Shown: piece after piece, positions 8,486-19,600 of the stretch | How positions within the stretch are numbered: the stretch's first letter is position 1 | Layout: each line of letters opens with the position of its first letter | NCBI GenBank assembly: GCA_035651455.1 | Contig: DASRFR010000025.1 | Location: 1-64,000 of the forward strand | Source: DASRFR01 sp035651455 | GTDB lineage: Bacteria; Acidobacteriota; Terriglobia; Terriglobales; Acidobacteriaceae | Direction: 5' to 3' | DNA: 64,000 bases | Position numbers and translations under genes: made by a program | The notes under the pieces: generated by a model | What the model was told of the DNA's origin: nothing | Database searches by the model: none | Seen by the model: the letters and a program-made list of their open reading frames with translations, nothing else

Positions 8486-10684
8486 TTATTGCGTTCCGGT
8501 TCCGCTCACGGAGACCTTTGCCGGGCTCGTTGTAGGATCGGAATAATAGATGTACAGGGTTCCGTTTCTAGGTCCGGCAGCGGTGGGCGAAAACGTTACC
8601 GTAAAAGTGCAGCTGTTGCCGGGCAGCACGCTACCTCCGCAGGTATTGGTTTGCTGATAATCCTGGAGGTTATAAAAGTTGGCATCGCTGATCTGGACGT
8701 TGGATATGGACAGGGTAGCTTGTCCCCGGTTGGTGAACGTGAAGGTCATGGGAGAGCTTGTACCGCCGATCTGAATACTTCCAAACTTAAGCGTCGCCGG
8801 CGCCACCGTGAGGGTGGTTCCGAAGCCGGTCAGGTTTAAGGTTTGTGGGGACGATCCGTCACTGTCGCTTATCGTAATTGAGCCATACCTTGTTCCGGTG
8901 ACGGTTGGCGTAAAGGAAATCGTAAGCGTGCAATTCGCTCCTGGCGCCAGACTGGCCCCGCAATTATTAGTTTGGGTATAGTCGCCGGATACGGTAAAGC
9001 CGGTAAGGTTCAGCGATGCGGCGCTGTTGTTGGTAAGGGTTGCCGTTTTTGTCGCGCCTTTGGAAGCGACAAGGCGGTTTCCGAAACTCACCGTGGCGGG
9101 CGAGAGAGTAATGCTGCTTGCCATGCCGCTCATGGTCAGTACTTGCGGACTGCCCGGGCCGGTATCTGTCACGGTCAGGGTTCCGGTCTGCGGCCCCGAC
9201 TGTTTTGGTGCAAAGCTAACGTTCACCTTACAAGCGTGATTGGAGATGACGGGATTCTTGCAGCCATTCACTATGGTGAACGGTCCAGAGACTGCTACAT
9301 TCGACACCGTCATGGGACCGGTTCCCCAGTTCGTAACATTGACAACTTTCGCAGCGCTGACGACGCCGACTTTGGTCGTAGGAAAAGTCAATGATTGAGT
9401 CGACAGCACGGGACATTGACGCGCCGTCAGAACCATGGGCGGCAAAGGGGTTTGCGTGAAGTCGAAAGCATCAAGCAGGTCATTGATGTTGGCGTCGCGA
9501 TCCGTGAGCGCCGGTAAACCGAAGCGCTCTTCCACCGTCTTCAAAAATGAAGAGAACTCAAGTTGGACATGGGAGATGTATCCCTTGCCGCCGCTCTGCT
9601 TGGCATAAGGAGAGATCACCAATAGCGGCACGCGAGGCCCAAGCCCGAATTGGTCAACCGACGGGGGCGCGACATGATCGTATAGGCCACCAAAATCGTC
9701 CCATGTAACCACAATCGCAGTGGAGTTCCAGTCTGGACCCTGCATCACCGCGTTTACCAAGCTCACGACCCAGTTCTCTCCCGCGCATGTGCTGCCGGGA
9801 GGATGCTCGCTCCCCAACTGAGAAGGTGTCACCCAGCTCACGGCGGGCAAGTTTCCGGCAAGCGCGTCCGTCACGAATTGATCGTTGGAAACCACGTTGG
9901 TTGTCCACAACGAAGTGTTGCGAATGTGGTTGATGGCATCGAATGCCGACCAAAGATAACCGGGTACATTCTGCTGGGCAGCGTAGTACTTCCAACTCAG
10001 GCCTGCGCCCTGCAGACTGTCCGCCAAGGTTGTGAAGTCAAAACACGGGAATACGTAAGAAGGGTTACCTTCATCGTCCAGCACGGCGACCGTGGTATCC
10101 GCTCCCGAGTCGCATCCCCAAGCGTTCTGGGTTATCTGCCCGACCATGGGATTACCGACTGTGCCACCGGCTTGGGCGGCAATGGTGTAAAGATGGTTGG
10201 GAAAGCTGGCTCCGGTTAACGAGGAAAATGTATTGTCCGAGAGGACGAACGATGTGGCATAGGTCCAGTAGTTGGGCAGGTCCTGCTGGTAGAGTTGCGA
10301 AAAGCAGGCATAGTCTCCAGCGAAATTGCATGGAGCCGTGGATGAGTTGATGAGGTCGAACCTGTCCATTCGTCCGTTGTCGATGGCCTGCATGGCACCG
10401 CCCCTGTCGTGATGCAGGTCGCGCGGCAACTGGTCGCCCGAATGACTAAGGGGAATAACCTGGCCGGTCGAAATCGTCCCAGTGGTAGCCCCATTCGCCC
10501 CTGGGAACGTGCCAAAGTAGCTGTCGAAGCTGCGATTTTCCTGGATGATGAAGACGAAATGATTGATGCTGGTGATGTCTTGAGCCTTGCCGTTCGACGG
10601 TTGCGCACGTAGCGAAACCACATCGATCACGAGAATGCAAAGCAAAGGCGCGGCGAGCTTAAGGCAGCTCAGAGCCTTCCTCAT
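8486..10684 (-). CDS. Secreted phosphoesterase (PLC/AcpA type) with three choice-of-anchor-D domains
   Basis: 732 residues with a signal peptide ending near SLRAQ. The first 420 or so residues match the phospholipase C/acid phosphatase phosphoesterase family. NHFVFIIQENRSFDSYFGTF (near residue 45) holds the metal-binding Glu-Asn and the nucleophile region, and VVTWDDFGGLYDHVAPP (near residue 325) holds late metal ligands. The rest consists of three consecutive Ig-like domains of about 95 residues, of the choice-of-anchor D (ASPM/SPD-2/Hydin) type, with the pattern LSFGxxxVG...VTFSP...GT. GAGGAG precedes the ATG. It probably cleaves phosphoesters outside the cytoplasm, with the C-terminal domains acting as spacer or binding modules. 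The substrate is not known. Confidence 0.88.
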   Translation of the reverse strand: MRKALSCLKLAAPLLCILVIDVVSLRAQPSNGKAQDITSINHFVFIIQENRSFDSYFGTFPGANGATTGTISTGQVIPLSHSGDQLPRDLHHDRGGAMQAIDNGRMDRFDLINSSTAPCNFAGDYACFSQLYQQDLPNYWTYATSFVLSDNTFSSLTGASFPNHLYTIAAQAGGTVGNPMVGQITQNAWGCDSGADTTVAVLDDEGNPSYVFPCFDFTTLADSLQGAGLSWKYYAAQQNVPGYLWSAFDAINHIRNTSLWTTNVVSNDQFVTDALAGNLPAVSWVTPSQLGSEHPPGSTCAGENWVVSLVNAVMQGPDWNSTAIVVTWDDFGGLYDHVAPPSVDQFGLGPRVPLLVISPYAKQSGGKGYISHVQLEFSSFLKTVEERFGLPALTDRDANINDLLDAFDFTQTPLPPMVLTARQCPVLSTQSLTFPTTKVGVVSAAKVVNVTNWGTGPMTVSNVAVSGPFTIVNGCKNPVISNHACKVNVSFAPKQSGPQTGTLTVTDTGPGSPQVLTMSGMASSITLSPATVSFGNRLVASKGATKTATLTNNSAASLNLTGFTVSGDYTQTNNCGASLAPGANCTLTISFTPTVTGTRYGSITISDSDGSSPQTLNLTGFGTTLTVAPATLKFGSIQIGGTSSPMTFTFTNRGQATLSISNVQISDANFYNLQDYQQTNTCGGSVLPGNSCTFTVTFSPTAAGPRNGTLYIYYSDPTTSPAKVSVSGTGTQ

Positions 10685-10886
10685 TATCTCTACTCCTCGG
10701 GGAAGTCCTACAGGACGAACCGGCAGTTACGACGCAAGCATTGAGCTGATGACAACGGGCGGAGCTTACTTGCTTTCACACGCGTTGTCAACGCTCATCG
10801 AGCGCTTGGGCAAGCTTTAGAAGGCGAGGACGTTTTTCGAACAATTACCAGCGAAAATGTTGCAAGAAGTTGCGATTTTGCGAGAG

Positions 10887-11630
10887 CTATTCTTCTTCGC
10901 CCGGACCAGGGCTTACGAGGGTGATCGCAAGCGGCATTTCTTTGGAGGGCGCGTAGGGCTTGGCTTTGGAGGGCAGCTTTAGCTGGAGGATGCTCGCGCC
11001 GGAATCGTCATTCCGCAACGTGAATTCGTCATTGCGGGTCTCGTCCACCGTTGCCAGGTTCATGACGGCAGGCCGGTTTGTATGTGATGCCTTTCGGCTC
11101 AGGCGAAGCAACATGCCTTCGTCGCGGATTCGGGCGGGACTGCGATCATAGTCCGTGGGAGTAAGGAATACGACTTGCTCGACTTCGGAGGGATTGTCCT
11201 CATCGAGGTCAGGGGCCAAGCCATATCTCATCGTGTAGTAGCCCACCTTCAGCTTTTGATAATGCGAATCCTCACGATAGTCTTCGTTTGCGGTGGGCAG
11301 AAGATGGATTACGCCGACGAAAGTTCCGGGCCTGAGATGCGCCTGCACCTGGTCGGCCTTCGATGCCGGGCCAGGCTGCACTGTCACGGAATTAGCGCGA
11401 AAAATTTCGAAAATCGGCATCTTGCGATCGTCCCAGTATGCGTAAACGAGAACCCCGTCATGATTGACCGCCTGCAAGATGCTTGCAGAAATGCCTCGGG
11501 GGCGTCCAAGTTTGACCGGCTCCATCGCGGGAGGCTCAACGCTCCAAGCTGGCTTAAGGGAAACCAACAGGAGCAAGAGCATCGCACGAAGGCACCAATA
11601 AAAGCTTTGAGAGATGTGTTTACTGGTCAT
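10887..11630 (-). CDS. Exported protein of unknown function, 247 aa
   Basis: A strong hydrophobic N-terminus (AMLLLLLVSLKPAWS) is a signal peptide, so the protein is exported. The rest has no motif I recognise: about 210 residues, mixed alpha/beta by composition, with a single mature-region pattern GLAPDLDEDNPSEVEQ that is acidic. The C-terminus ends in an acidic PGEEE. It is encoded 202 bp upstream of the phosphoesterase gene on the same strand, so a shared transcript is possible but not clear from the sequence. Confidence 0.65.
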   Translation of the reverse strand: MTSKHISQSFYWCLRAMLLLLLVSLKPAWSVEPPAMEPVKLGRPRGISASILQAVNHDGVLVYAYWDDRKMPIFEIFRANSVTVQPGPASKADQVQAHLRPGTFVGVIHLLPTANEDYREDSHYQKLKVGYYTMRYGLAPDLDEDNPSEVEQVVFLTPTDYDRSPARIRDEGMLLRLSRKASHTNRPAVMNLATVDETRNDEFTLRNDDSGASILQLKLPSKAKPYAPSKEMPLAITLVSPGPGEEE

Positions 11631-11869
11631 CGAAGTTCTGGCGCCGTGGCGTGGCAGCGGTTAATCGCGAGGCTAGTTTACATCGTGTTTCGCCTCAGGC
11701 CTTTTTGCGTCGGGAGCCTCCCGGCTGAATACGAAAGTTCCAGCCGCGAGGCCGGGGAAAGCAATGCACATGGCTTTTTACAATTTACTGACGATTCGGA
11801 GACATGGGTCATGGAGAAATCTCATATCGTGGGTCGTTGTAAAAATTTTTTCAGCCCAGGAGATGAGCC

Positions 11870-13399
11870 ATGCGATACTGGCGCCTCCCAGCATTGTCAT
11901 CGCAAGCCATCATCACATCCGTTTTGCTCGTCAGCCAAATCAGTTTTGCCGCATCGCTCTCAATATCGCGCGTTGCCGGCGATCCGGGGACAAGGATTAC
12001 GCTAGTTGGCGGCGGATTCTCGCCGAACGAAGTAGTGGAAGTCTCCTTTGATTCTGTAATCATGCTGTCGACGAATGCCGGGAACACCGGGACGATTGCT
12101 CAGACGTTGGTAGTACCGCGGTCGACTGCGCCTGGCGAGCACACCGTTGAGGCAATTGGCCAGGCGAGCCGAAGCATTGCGTCGGCGGTTTTTACGGTTC
12201 AGAGCAACTGGGCGCAGTTCAAGAACTTTCCATCGCGCACGGGAGTTAATCCATTCGAGAATGTCATCAGCAAGGACAATGCAAAGTTCCTGGTTTTAGC
12301 GTGGCAGGGACTCATGGGAGACCTGGTCGATTTCTCTTCAGCGGCGGTTGTCAATGGGGTTGTGTACATCGGTTCATTCGATGGAAATCTGTATGCATTC
12401 AACGCAAACGGCTGTGGGCAGGCAACGTGTTCGCCCCTGTGGAGTGGGTCAACCGGCAACGACATCGTTAACTCTCCTGCGGTGTTCAATGGAACAGTTT
12501 TCATAGGTTCCGCCGATCACAAACTTTACGCGTTTCCGGCGAAGGGCTGTGGTCAGCCCACCTGCGCACCATTGTGGACGGGCAGCACAGGCAGAGGAAT
12601 CCTGGAGAGTTCGCCGCTGGTGGCAAACGGCGTGATTTACGTAGGATCAACCGATCACAACCTGTACGCCTTTGCAGCCAGAGGTTGTGGAACTTCGAGT
12701 TGCGATCCGGTGTGGGTCGGCCCGACAGGCGGGCAGATTACCTCCTCTCCGGCATTTGCCCAGGGCGTCGTTTACGTAGGATCGGAGGACGGCAAGCTTT
12801 ATGCTTTCGCAGCGAACGGTTGTGGCGCGAGTTCTTGTTCGCCGCTGTGGACGGGACAAGCTGGAAGTTCGATTGTGGAATCGGGTCCTGCCGTGGCGAA
12901 CGGGGTGGTGTACATAGGATCTTTTGACAGCAACCTTTATGCGTTCGACGCTTCAGGATGCGGGCTAGCCGCTTGTCAGCCACTATGGAAAGGCAAGACT
13001 GGGGCATTCATTGAGTCTTCGCCATCAGTGGCGAATGGCGTGGTCTACGTAGGATCGGACGACGATTTGCTTTATGCATTCAAAGCAAGCGGTTGCGGGA
13101 GTTCCACCTGTCAACCGTTGTGGCGAGGACAGGCCAATGGAGCCCAGGCCGCCATCGTTTCCGCGCCGGCGATCGCGAACGGTCTTGTGTACGTGAGTGA
13201 GAACAATGGCATGGTGATGGTTTTCAATGCTAACGGTTGTGGTAGTTCTTTCTGCTTGCCCATTACGCAATTATTTACCCAGAACGAGCCGGTAGTGTCG
13301 TCCTCTCCAGTCGTTGTGAATGGCACGGTTTACGTTGGCTCAGGCAATCAACTACAACCGCCGGTCGGCAGGTTATACGTGTATAAGCGTTCACGCTGA
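11870..13399 (+). CDS. Secreted PQQ-repeat beta-propeller with a Cys pair in each blade, 509 aa
   Basis: Signal peptide (AIITSVLLVSQISFAA), then an Ig-like domain of about 100 residues (AGDPGTRITLVGGGFSPNE, IPT/TIG-like). From residue 163 or so there are seven blades of about 47 residues, each shaped GVVYIGSxDxxLYAFxAxGCGxxxCxPLW, plus a final part-blade GTVYVGS...GRLYVYKRS that probably closes the ring. Every full blade has Cys-x4-Cys, so up to seven disulfides are possible, which fits an extracytoplasmic location. No catalytic or haem motif is seen. It lies 255 bp upstream of the giant kinase on the same strand. A partner or ligand-sensing role is guesswork. Confidence 0.85.
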   Translation: MRYWRLPALSSQAIITSVLLVSQISFAASLSISRVAGDPGTRITLVGGGFSPNEVVEVSFDSVIMLSTNAGNTGTIAQTLVVPRSTAPGEHTVEAIGQASRSIASAVFTVQSNWAQFKNFPSRTGVNPFENVISKDNAKFLVLAWQGLMGDLVDFSSAAVVNGVVYIGSFDGNLYAFNANGCGQATCSPLWSGSTGNDIVNSPAVFNGTVFIGSADHKLYAFPAKGCGQPTCAPLWTGSTGRGILESSPLVANGVIYVGSTDHNLYAFAARGCGTSSCDPVWVGPTGGQITSSPAFAQGVVYVGSEDGKLYAFAANGCGASSCSPLWTGQAGSSIVESGPAVANGVVYIGSFDSNLYAFDASGCGLAACQPLWKGKTGAFIESSPSVANGVVYVGSDDDLLYAFKASGCGSSTCQPLWRGQANGAQAAIVSAPAIANGLVYVSENNGMVMVFNANGCGSSFCLPITQLFTQNEPVVSSSPVVVNGTVYVGSGNQLQPPVGRLYVYKRSR

Positions 13400-13654
13400 G
13401 ATCTGTTTCACAACAAACGATAACCAGGTACCCTGGCTGCGCTATCCTGCGGATTCTGAAGCCTCATTGCGCTACAATGTCAGGCTGGTGGGGTGTTGGA
13501 ACCGGGCCAGTACTTCCCTCAGGGCTCGCCGCATTGCCGACGGCAATGAAGGCCAGGATGGGTTCGCGCCCTCAGGCGCTGTTTCCGCAATCGCAATATT
13601 GACTAGCAGGTGTGTTGCGCGGCCTCCGCTGCCGGGCTAGACCGTGGGTTCTGT

Positions 13655-16600
13655 ATGGGCGTAAATCGTCCCAGCAAAATCGGGAAATACGACATCGTCG
13701 ATGTCCTCGGAAAAGGAGGCATGGGCATTGTCTACAAGGCCAACGATCCCTTCCTGAATCGTGCGGTTGCCATCAAAATGATGACCACCGTCGACTACGC
13801 CGATCACCCGGACCTCTTGAAGCGCTTCTATCGCGAAGCACAATCCACCGGAAGCCTTCACCATCGCAACATCGTCACGGTGTACGACCTGGGCGATCAG
13901 GATGGGAGCCCGTACCTGGTCATGGAGTACCTGGAAGGCGAGAGCCTGGATGCCATCATCTCGTCGAAGCGCTCGCCAACCCTGCTAACGAAAATCAACA
14001 TCATTGCGGAAGTCTGCGAAGGCTTGTCCTACGCCCATCAGAAAGGGATCGTCCACCGGGATATCAAGCCCGGCAACATCATGATCCTGAAGGACGGCGG
14101 AGTAAAAATCGTCGACTTCGGCATTGCCCACATCGGCGATAGGACGGTGACCCGAACGGGGCAGCTCATCGGGAGCTTGGCCTACATGGCTCCGGAGCAG
14201 ATTAATGGAAAGCAAGTCGATGCCAGGACTGACATCTTTGCAACGGGTGTAGTTCTGTACCAGCTGCTTACGAACACACTGCCGTTTGAGGGTGAAACTC
14301 CGGCTGCCACCCTTCTGAAGATAATTCATGAGCCCCCGGCGCCGCTGTCAACATCCCTGCATTCTTGTCCCACTGAACTGGAACACATCATTCTGAAAGC
14401 GCTGGCTAAGAGCCAGGACGACCGCTACCGCTCGGTCGATGACCTGGCGTTCGACCTGAGCCAGGTGCGAGAGCAAATTCAGCAGGAGTTGCTGGGCGGA
14501 TACGTAAATGAAGCCGAGGAACTGCTGTCCCGCAGCGAGCTAGTGAACGCAAAAGAGCACGTGCTGCAGATCCTGAGAATGGATCGACACAACACCAAAG
14601 CAGTGCAGTTGTTACGAGTCATCCAGCAGCGAATTCAGGAACAGGAAGTCGGGGAGCAGGTACGGCAATTCCGGCAGCAAGCGCAGGATGCCCTGGAACG
14701 TGAGCAGTACGCTCCTGCGCTGAGCCTGGTGCAGAAGGCTCTGGACTTGCATCCCACCGATCCCGAGCTCCAGGAACTTCGCGGCCAGGTAGAGAAGGCG
14801 AAGGCCAACGCCGAGCAACTACATCGCGTTCTCCAGCGCGCCGAAACTGCTCATCAACAAGGCGAGCTCGACTCAGCGAACCAGGCCATTGAAGAGGCTT
14901 TGGCAATTGCACCTGACGATCCCCAGGTGAAAGCACTCCATCGCGCAATCCAACGGGACTGGGCAGAGCGGGTGCGCAGGCGACAGGTGACCAGCCTGAT
15001 CGAAGAAGCGCGAAAAGAAATTGCTTCCCGCCACTTCACCCTGGCGCTCGAGGCGCTGCGCAGAGCGGAAGAACTGGATCCGGCCGCTCCCCACCTGCAG
15101 ACCCTGATTACAGCGGCCTCATCGGCGCGTGAGCAGGAGCGCCGCCGGAAGGAACTGGAAGCAGTCAAGCACAGTATCGAAGAGGCGCTCGACCAGGAGG
15201 ATTTTGAAAGCGCATGCCGCAGGGCGGGCGAGGGCCTGGAAAAATTTCCGGAAGACCGCGGCCTGCAAAAGCTGAAGGAACTTGCCGACAAACAGCGCTC
15301 GATGGCCGAGCGTAAACGCTTTATCGACCAGCAACTGGCGGAAGCCCGCAAGCTGATGGAGACGGGCCGCACCGAAGAAGTCCTGCAGTTGTTGCAGGCA
15401 GCACAACAAAAGGTAGGTGGAGATGCGCACCTGGAGTCGCTGCTGGCGGTGGTGCGCGAGGCACTGGAACGCCAGCGCTCAGAAGCCCGCAAGGCGGACT
15501 ACGTGCAGCGGGCCAAAGAGTGTTTGCGACGGAAAAGCTTTGGCGATGCGATCCGAGTACTGGAAGAAGCACAATCTGATTTTGGCGAGAATGCCGAATT
15601 CAACGATCTTCTTCAGTTCGCCGTGGAACAGGAAGAAGCGGAGCGGAGGCGGCGAATTGCCGATGCCGCTGCTGAGAAGGCGCAAGCCTTCGTCCAGAAC
15701 CAGGAATACGAGAAGGCGGTGGAACTCTTAGAAGCTGCACTGGAGCAGGCGCCCGACGAAGAATTGCGCATTGTCCTGGTACAGGCCCGGCACAGTGCCA
15801 CTGAGCACGCGAAGCAGATTGCCGATGCTCTCTCCAACGCGGAGAGCATGCTTCAAGGTCAACGACCATCCGAAGCCCTGAAGTACCTGGAAGCGCAGCC
15901 GGCCTCGTTCAGACGTGATTCGAAGTTCACTCAACTGGTGGAAAAGTGCAAAGAGCAGGCCGAGCGTGTTCAGCACGTGGATGAGGCGCTGGAGCGAGCA
16001 CGCGTTTGCCTGGCGCGAGAGGATTTCGAAGCAGCTCGCGCGATTCTGGATGAGTGCGTTCGCACGTACGGCCGCACTCCGGAACTGAACAAAGTTGCCG
16101 CCGACATCGATCAGCGCCAGGCGCAGGTTGCGGCCGAGACATTGCGAAAAGCCCTGGACGAGGGACGGGCGCTGATGAATGCGGGTGAACCGCGCGCCGT
16201 ACTCGACCGGCTGAGCCTGGTCGGCACCATGGTGGGTATTGTTCCGCGCGCTCTAAGTTCCGAATACCAGGCACTACAGCAAAAGGCTTCAGGCGAGCAG
16301 CTGCGAAAGTACAAAGCACAGATTCGAGAGCTGCTGGAAGCTGGTCAGCTCTCGGAAGCAAGCGCAGCGGTCCGGCAGGCGCGGACAGAATTTGCGCAAG
16401 ACCGTGAGTTGAGCAGTTTGTCCAAGGCTGTCGACCAAGCGGTAAAACGGCGTTCCGGCGCGGAGGAGCTGCTACGGGCCGCGAAGAAACAATTTGAAGA
16501 AAGCAAATGGATAGAAGGTGGCGAAACTTGTTCGCAGGCCGCCGCGCTCGCCGAACGCGATCCGATTATGCGAGAAGACGTGCTTTCGACGCTCACTGGA

Positions 16601-19600
16601 GCGGCGAACGCGGCAGCGGTCAACGATTGGCGCGGTGCTGAAACCCTGATGGGTCAGCTGCTGAAAATTGAGCCTGACAGGACGCTCAGCTCCGCCCTGC
16701 GCGAAAAGATTGCCAGCGCGAAACGCGAAGAAGAACTTCTCGCTTGCCTGAACGACGCCAGACGGCTGCAGAGCGAGGGCCGCGCCAGAGATGCGTTCGC
16801 GGTCGTCGAGTCCGCAATCTCTTCTTGCGATGATTCCCGCCTCCGCGAGCTTAGGGAGATCCTGCAGCAAACGATCAGGGAGGAGGAAGAACGTGAGCGA
16901 CAAGAGCGTGAGCGCCAGGAGAGGGAAAACTACCTGACACGGGTTGGAGAGCAGCTGCGGCGCGAAGCCGTTCCAGAAGAGCGGGTCCAAATCCTGCAGG
17001 AAGCGCTCGGTAGATATCCAGACGCCGCACATCTTCAGGCAGAGCTGGCCTCCGCTCGCACGCTTGTCGAGCAGGTGGGTTCACTCGCGAAACAGGCGCA
17101 AGGGCACGAAGCAGCGCAGGAGTATGGCCAAGCTATTCAGAGTTGGGAAGCAATCCGCAAGTTGGGAGCGGGCCACGCGGAACTGGAGCCTTCGCTTGCA
17201 CGCCTTCACAGGTTGCAGGAAGAAGCGCGCAGCAAAGCTAAGGCAGCATTGGTAGCTCGCATTCAAGCAGCTCTGGATTCTTTCGATTTTCAGAGCGCCG
17301 GCACAGCGCTGGAGAATGCAACGAAGGAATTCCCGGATGATTCTGAGCTGCAAACTTTACTGAATAAGCTGGATGAAGGCCTCCGGCAGAGGGACAACGC
17401 TTTCAAATTACTTGCCGAGGCGCGAAAGAGTTTCATTGCGCATGATTTCAAGCAAGGCAGCGACCGTGTCACGCGAGTGATCGAAACAGGCGGCCAGAAC
17501 CCGGAAGTGCGGCGGGCAGCAGTCAGCACTTTGATCGATGCTGCGCGCTCGGAGCTGACGTCCCAGTTACCGGCCGCGGAAAAATTGCTTGCGAAAGCAA
17601 TCGACCTCGGAGGCGAGTCAGCCGAGAGCGAGGGCCTTCGTGAAAAAATAGAAAGTGAAAAGCGCGAGCTGTCTATCGCGCGGCACCTTTCCAGCGTGCA
17701 GAGCCTAATTTCCGCAGGCAATCTTGAAAGTGCGTTGGACGAGGTGAATCGCGCGCTTGTCGAACACGGGAATGAGCCACGACTTGTAAAGCGTAAGGGC
17801 GAAATCGAGAGCTCGATGCGGGCTGCCGCGGAAGAACAAAAGCGGCGAGCCGCACTGGCCGCGATCCTGGATTCAGCTGGCAAGCTGCGCACTGCCGGCG
17901 ATCTTCAAGGGGCGATGGGAACGATTGATCGCGGCTTGGCGGACTTCCCCGAACAGCCTGAGCTGCTGCAATTCAAGCGTTCCTTGCAAACAGATATCCG
18001 CGAATCTGAAGAGCGTGCGCGACGGGAGCGTGAGCAAGCCGCGGCACGCGAGAAGCGTGAGAGAGAAGTTCGCCGCCAGCAGGAAGCAAAGCAGGAGAAG
18101 GAGCGCCAGCGCAAGCAGCAGGAAGAAGAACGCAGGCGGAAAGCAGAGGCGCGGAGGCGCGAACAGGAAGCACGGGAGCGCTCCCGTGCAGCCGCGGAAG
18201 CGCAAAGCACTCGTTCCAGTGAGGAAGCTGCAGTTGCTGAGCACGTAACTTCTGCTCCCAGCGCTGAGGTTCGCGCCGAGCGGACACAAACGACAAGCCA
18301 GCCCATCAGGATGTACATTGCGACCGGCGCGATTGCTGCGCTTGTGATACTAGGCACGATTTTCTGGAAGTCCGCTCATAAGGCTCCGGCCTCGATGCCG
18401 GTGACTATTACAAGCACTCCAAATGGGGCCTCGGTCCATGTCGCGCAGACAAACACTGCTTGCGTGACCCCTCAATGCACTCTCCACCTCCCGCCTGGGA
18501 CCTATGAAGTCAAAGCGGAGCTGCCGGGATATCGGACGGCGACGCAGTCGCTATCGGTAAGCCCTCAAGGAGCAAACGCTCTCTCGTTTGCTTTAACGCC
18601 AGTAACCGAAGCCAGCAGAGTTCCACCATCTGCAGCTGAACAACCACCGGCAGGCGCGACGCAAGCTGTCCAGCGGTCACGGTTGGAAGTTCGTGGCGCT
18701 GAACCGGGCGCGGAGGTTCTAGTCGACAAAGAACGCAAAGGTACCGTGAGCCGGCGCGGTACTTTCTCGACCGATGTGCTCGCCGGCGATCACCAGGTGC
18801 AGTTGCTGGCAAAAAAACAGAGCTCGAGTATAATCTCCCGACGCTTCCCCCCCGGCCAAGCCGTTCAACTGAATGCGAGTGATCTGAAGCAACCCCAAGC
18901 GCCTCCACAATTGAGTTCGGAGGAGAGCGACTGGCGCAATATCAAAGATTCTCGCAACGTCGAGGATTTCAGCAGGTTCTTGAGCCAGTATCCAAATGGC
19001 CAGCTTGCGCCCCAGGCACAACGCAAACTGGAGGATTTGTATTGGGAGCGAGCCTCTGACAGCAAGAGCCTTGGAGCGTATCGGGATTATTTGAGCCGGT
19101 ATCCTGCGGGAAGATATGCCAAGCAGGCGGATTCGGAGATCGCCAAGGCCGACTGGCAATCGGTAGAGAACAGTGGCGATCCAGCGGCCTTGCAAAGCTT
19201 CATCGCAAGAAGTCCCGCGGGAACGTACCACGACAGAGCCGTCTCCAAGCTGGACGATTTGGCGTGGCAACGAGTCGGGCGAAACGATCTCACAAGCGTC
19301 CGCTCATACTTGCAATCTTTTCCCAATGGCAAACACGCAGAGGAAGCGCGAAAAATTGCCGATGAGCTTGGCCGACCCGCTACAGTGGCGCGGTCGCCCG
19401 AACCGCATACCACCACTCCGCCGGCGGTTGACGAGAAGGCAGCCGTCATGCAGATACTCAGCCGATATCAGAAGGCATACCAGCAGCAAGATATCGGGGA
19501 GCTACAGCAGATCTGGCCGGGCATGACTGGCGAACAGATGAAAGGTGTAGGCGACTTCTTCAAGCACGCGAGCAGCGTGACATTGAGTTACGACTTGACT

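Noticed and set aside
9803..10219. Plus-strand ORF inside the phosphoesterase gene
   Set aside because: It overlaps a well-supported gene, and no conserved motif is seen.
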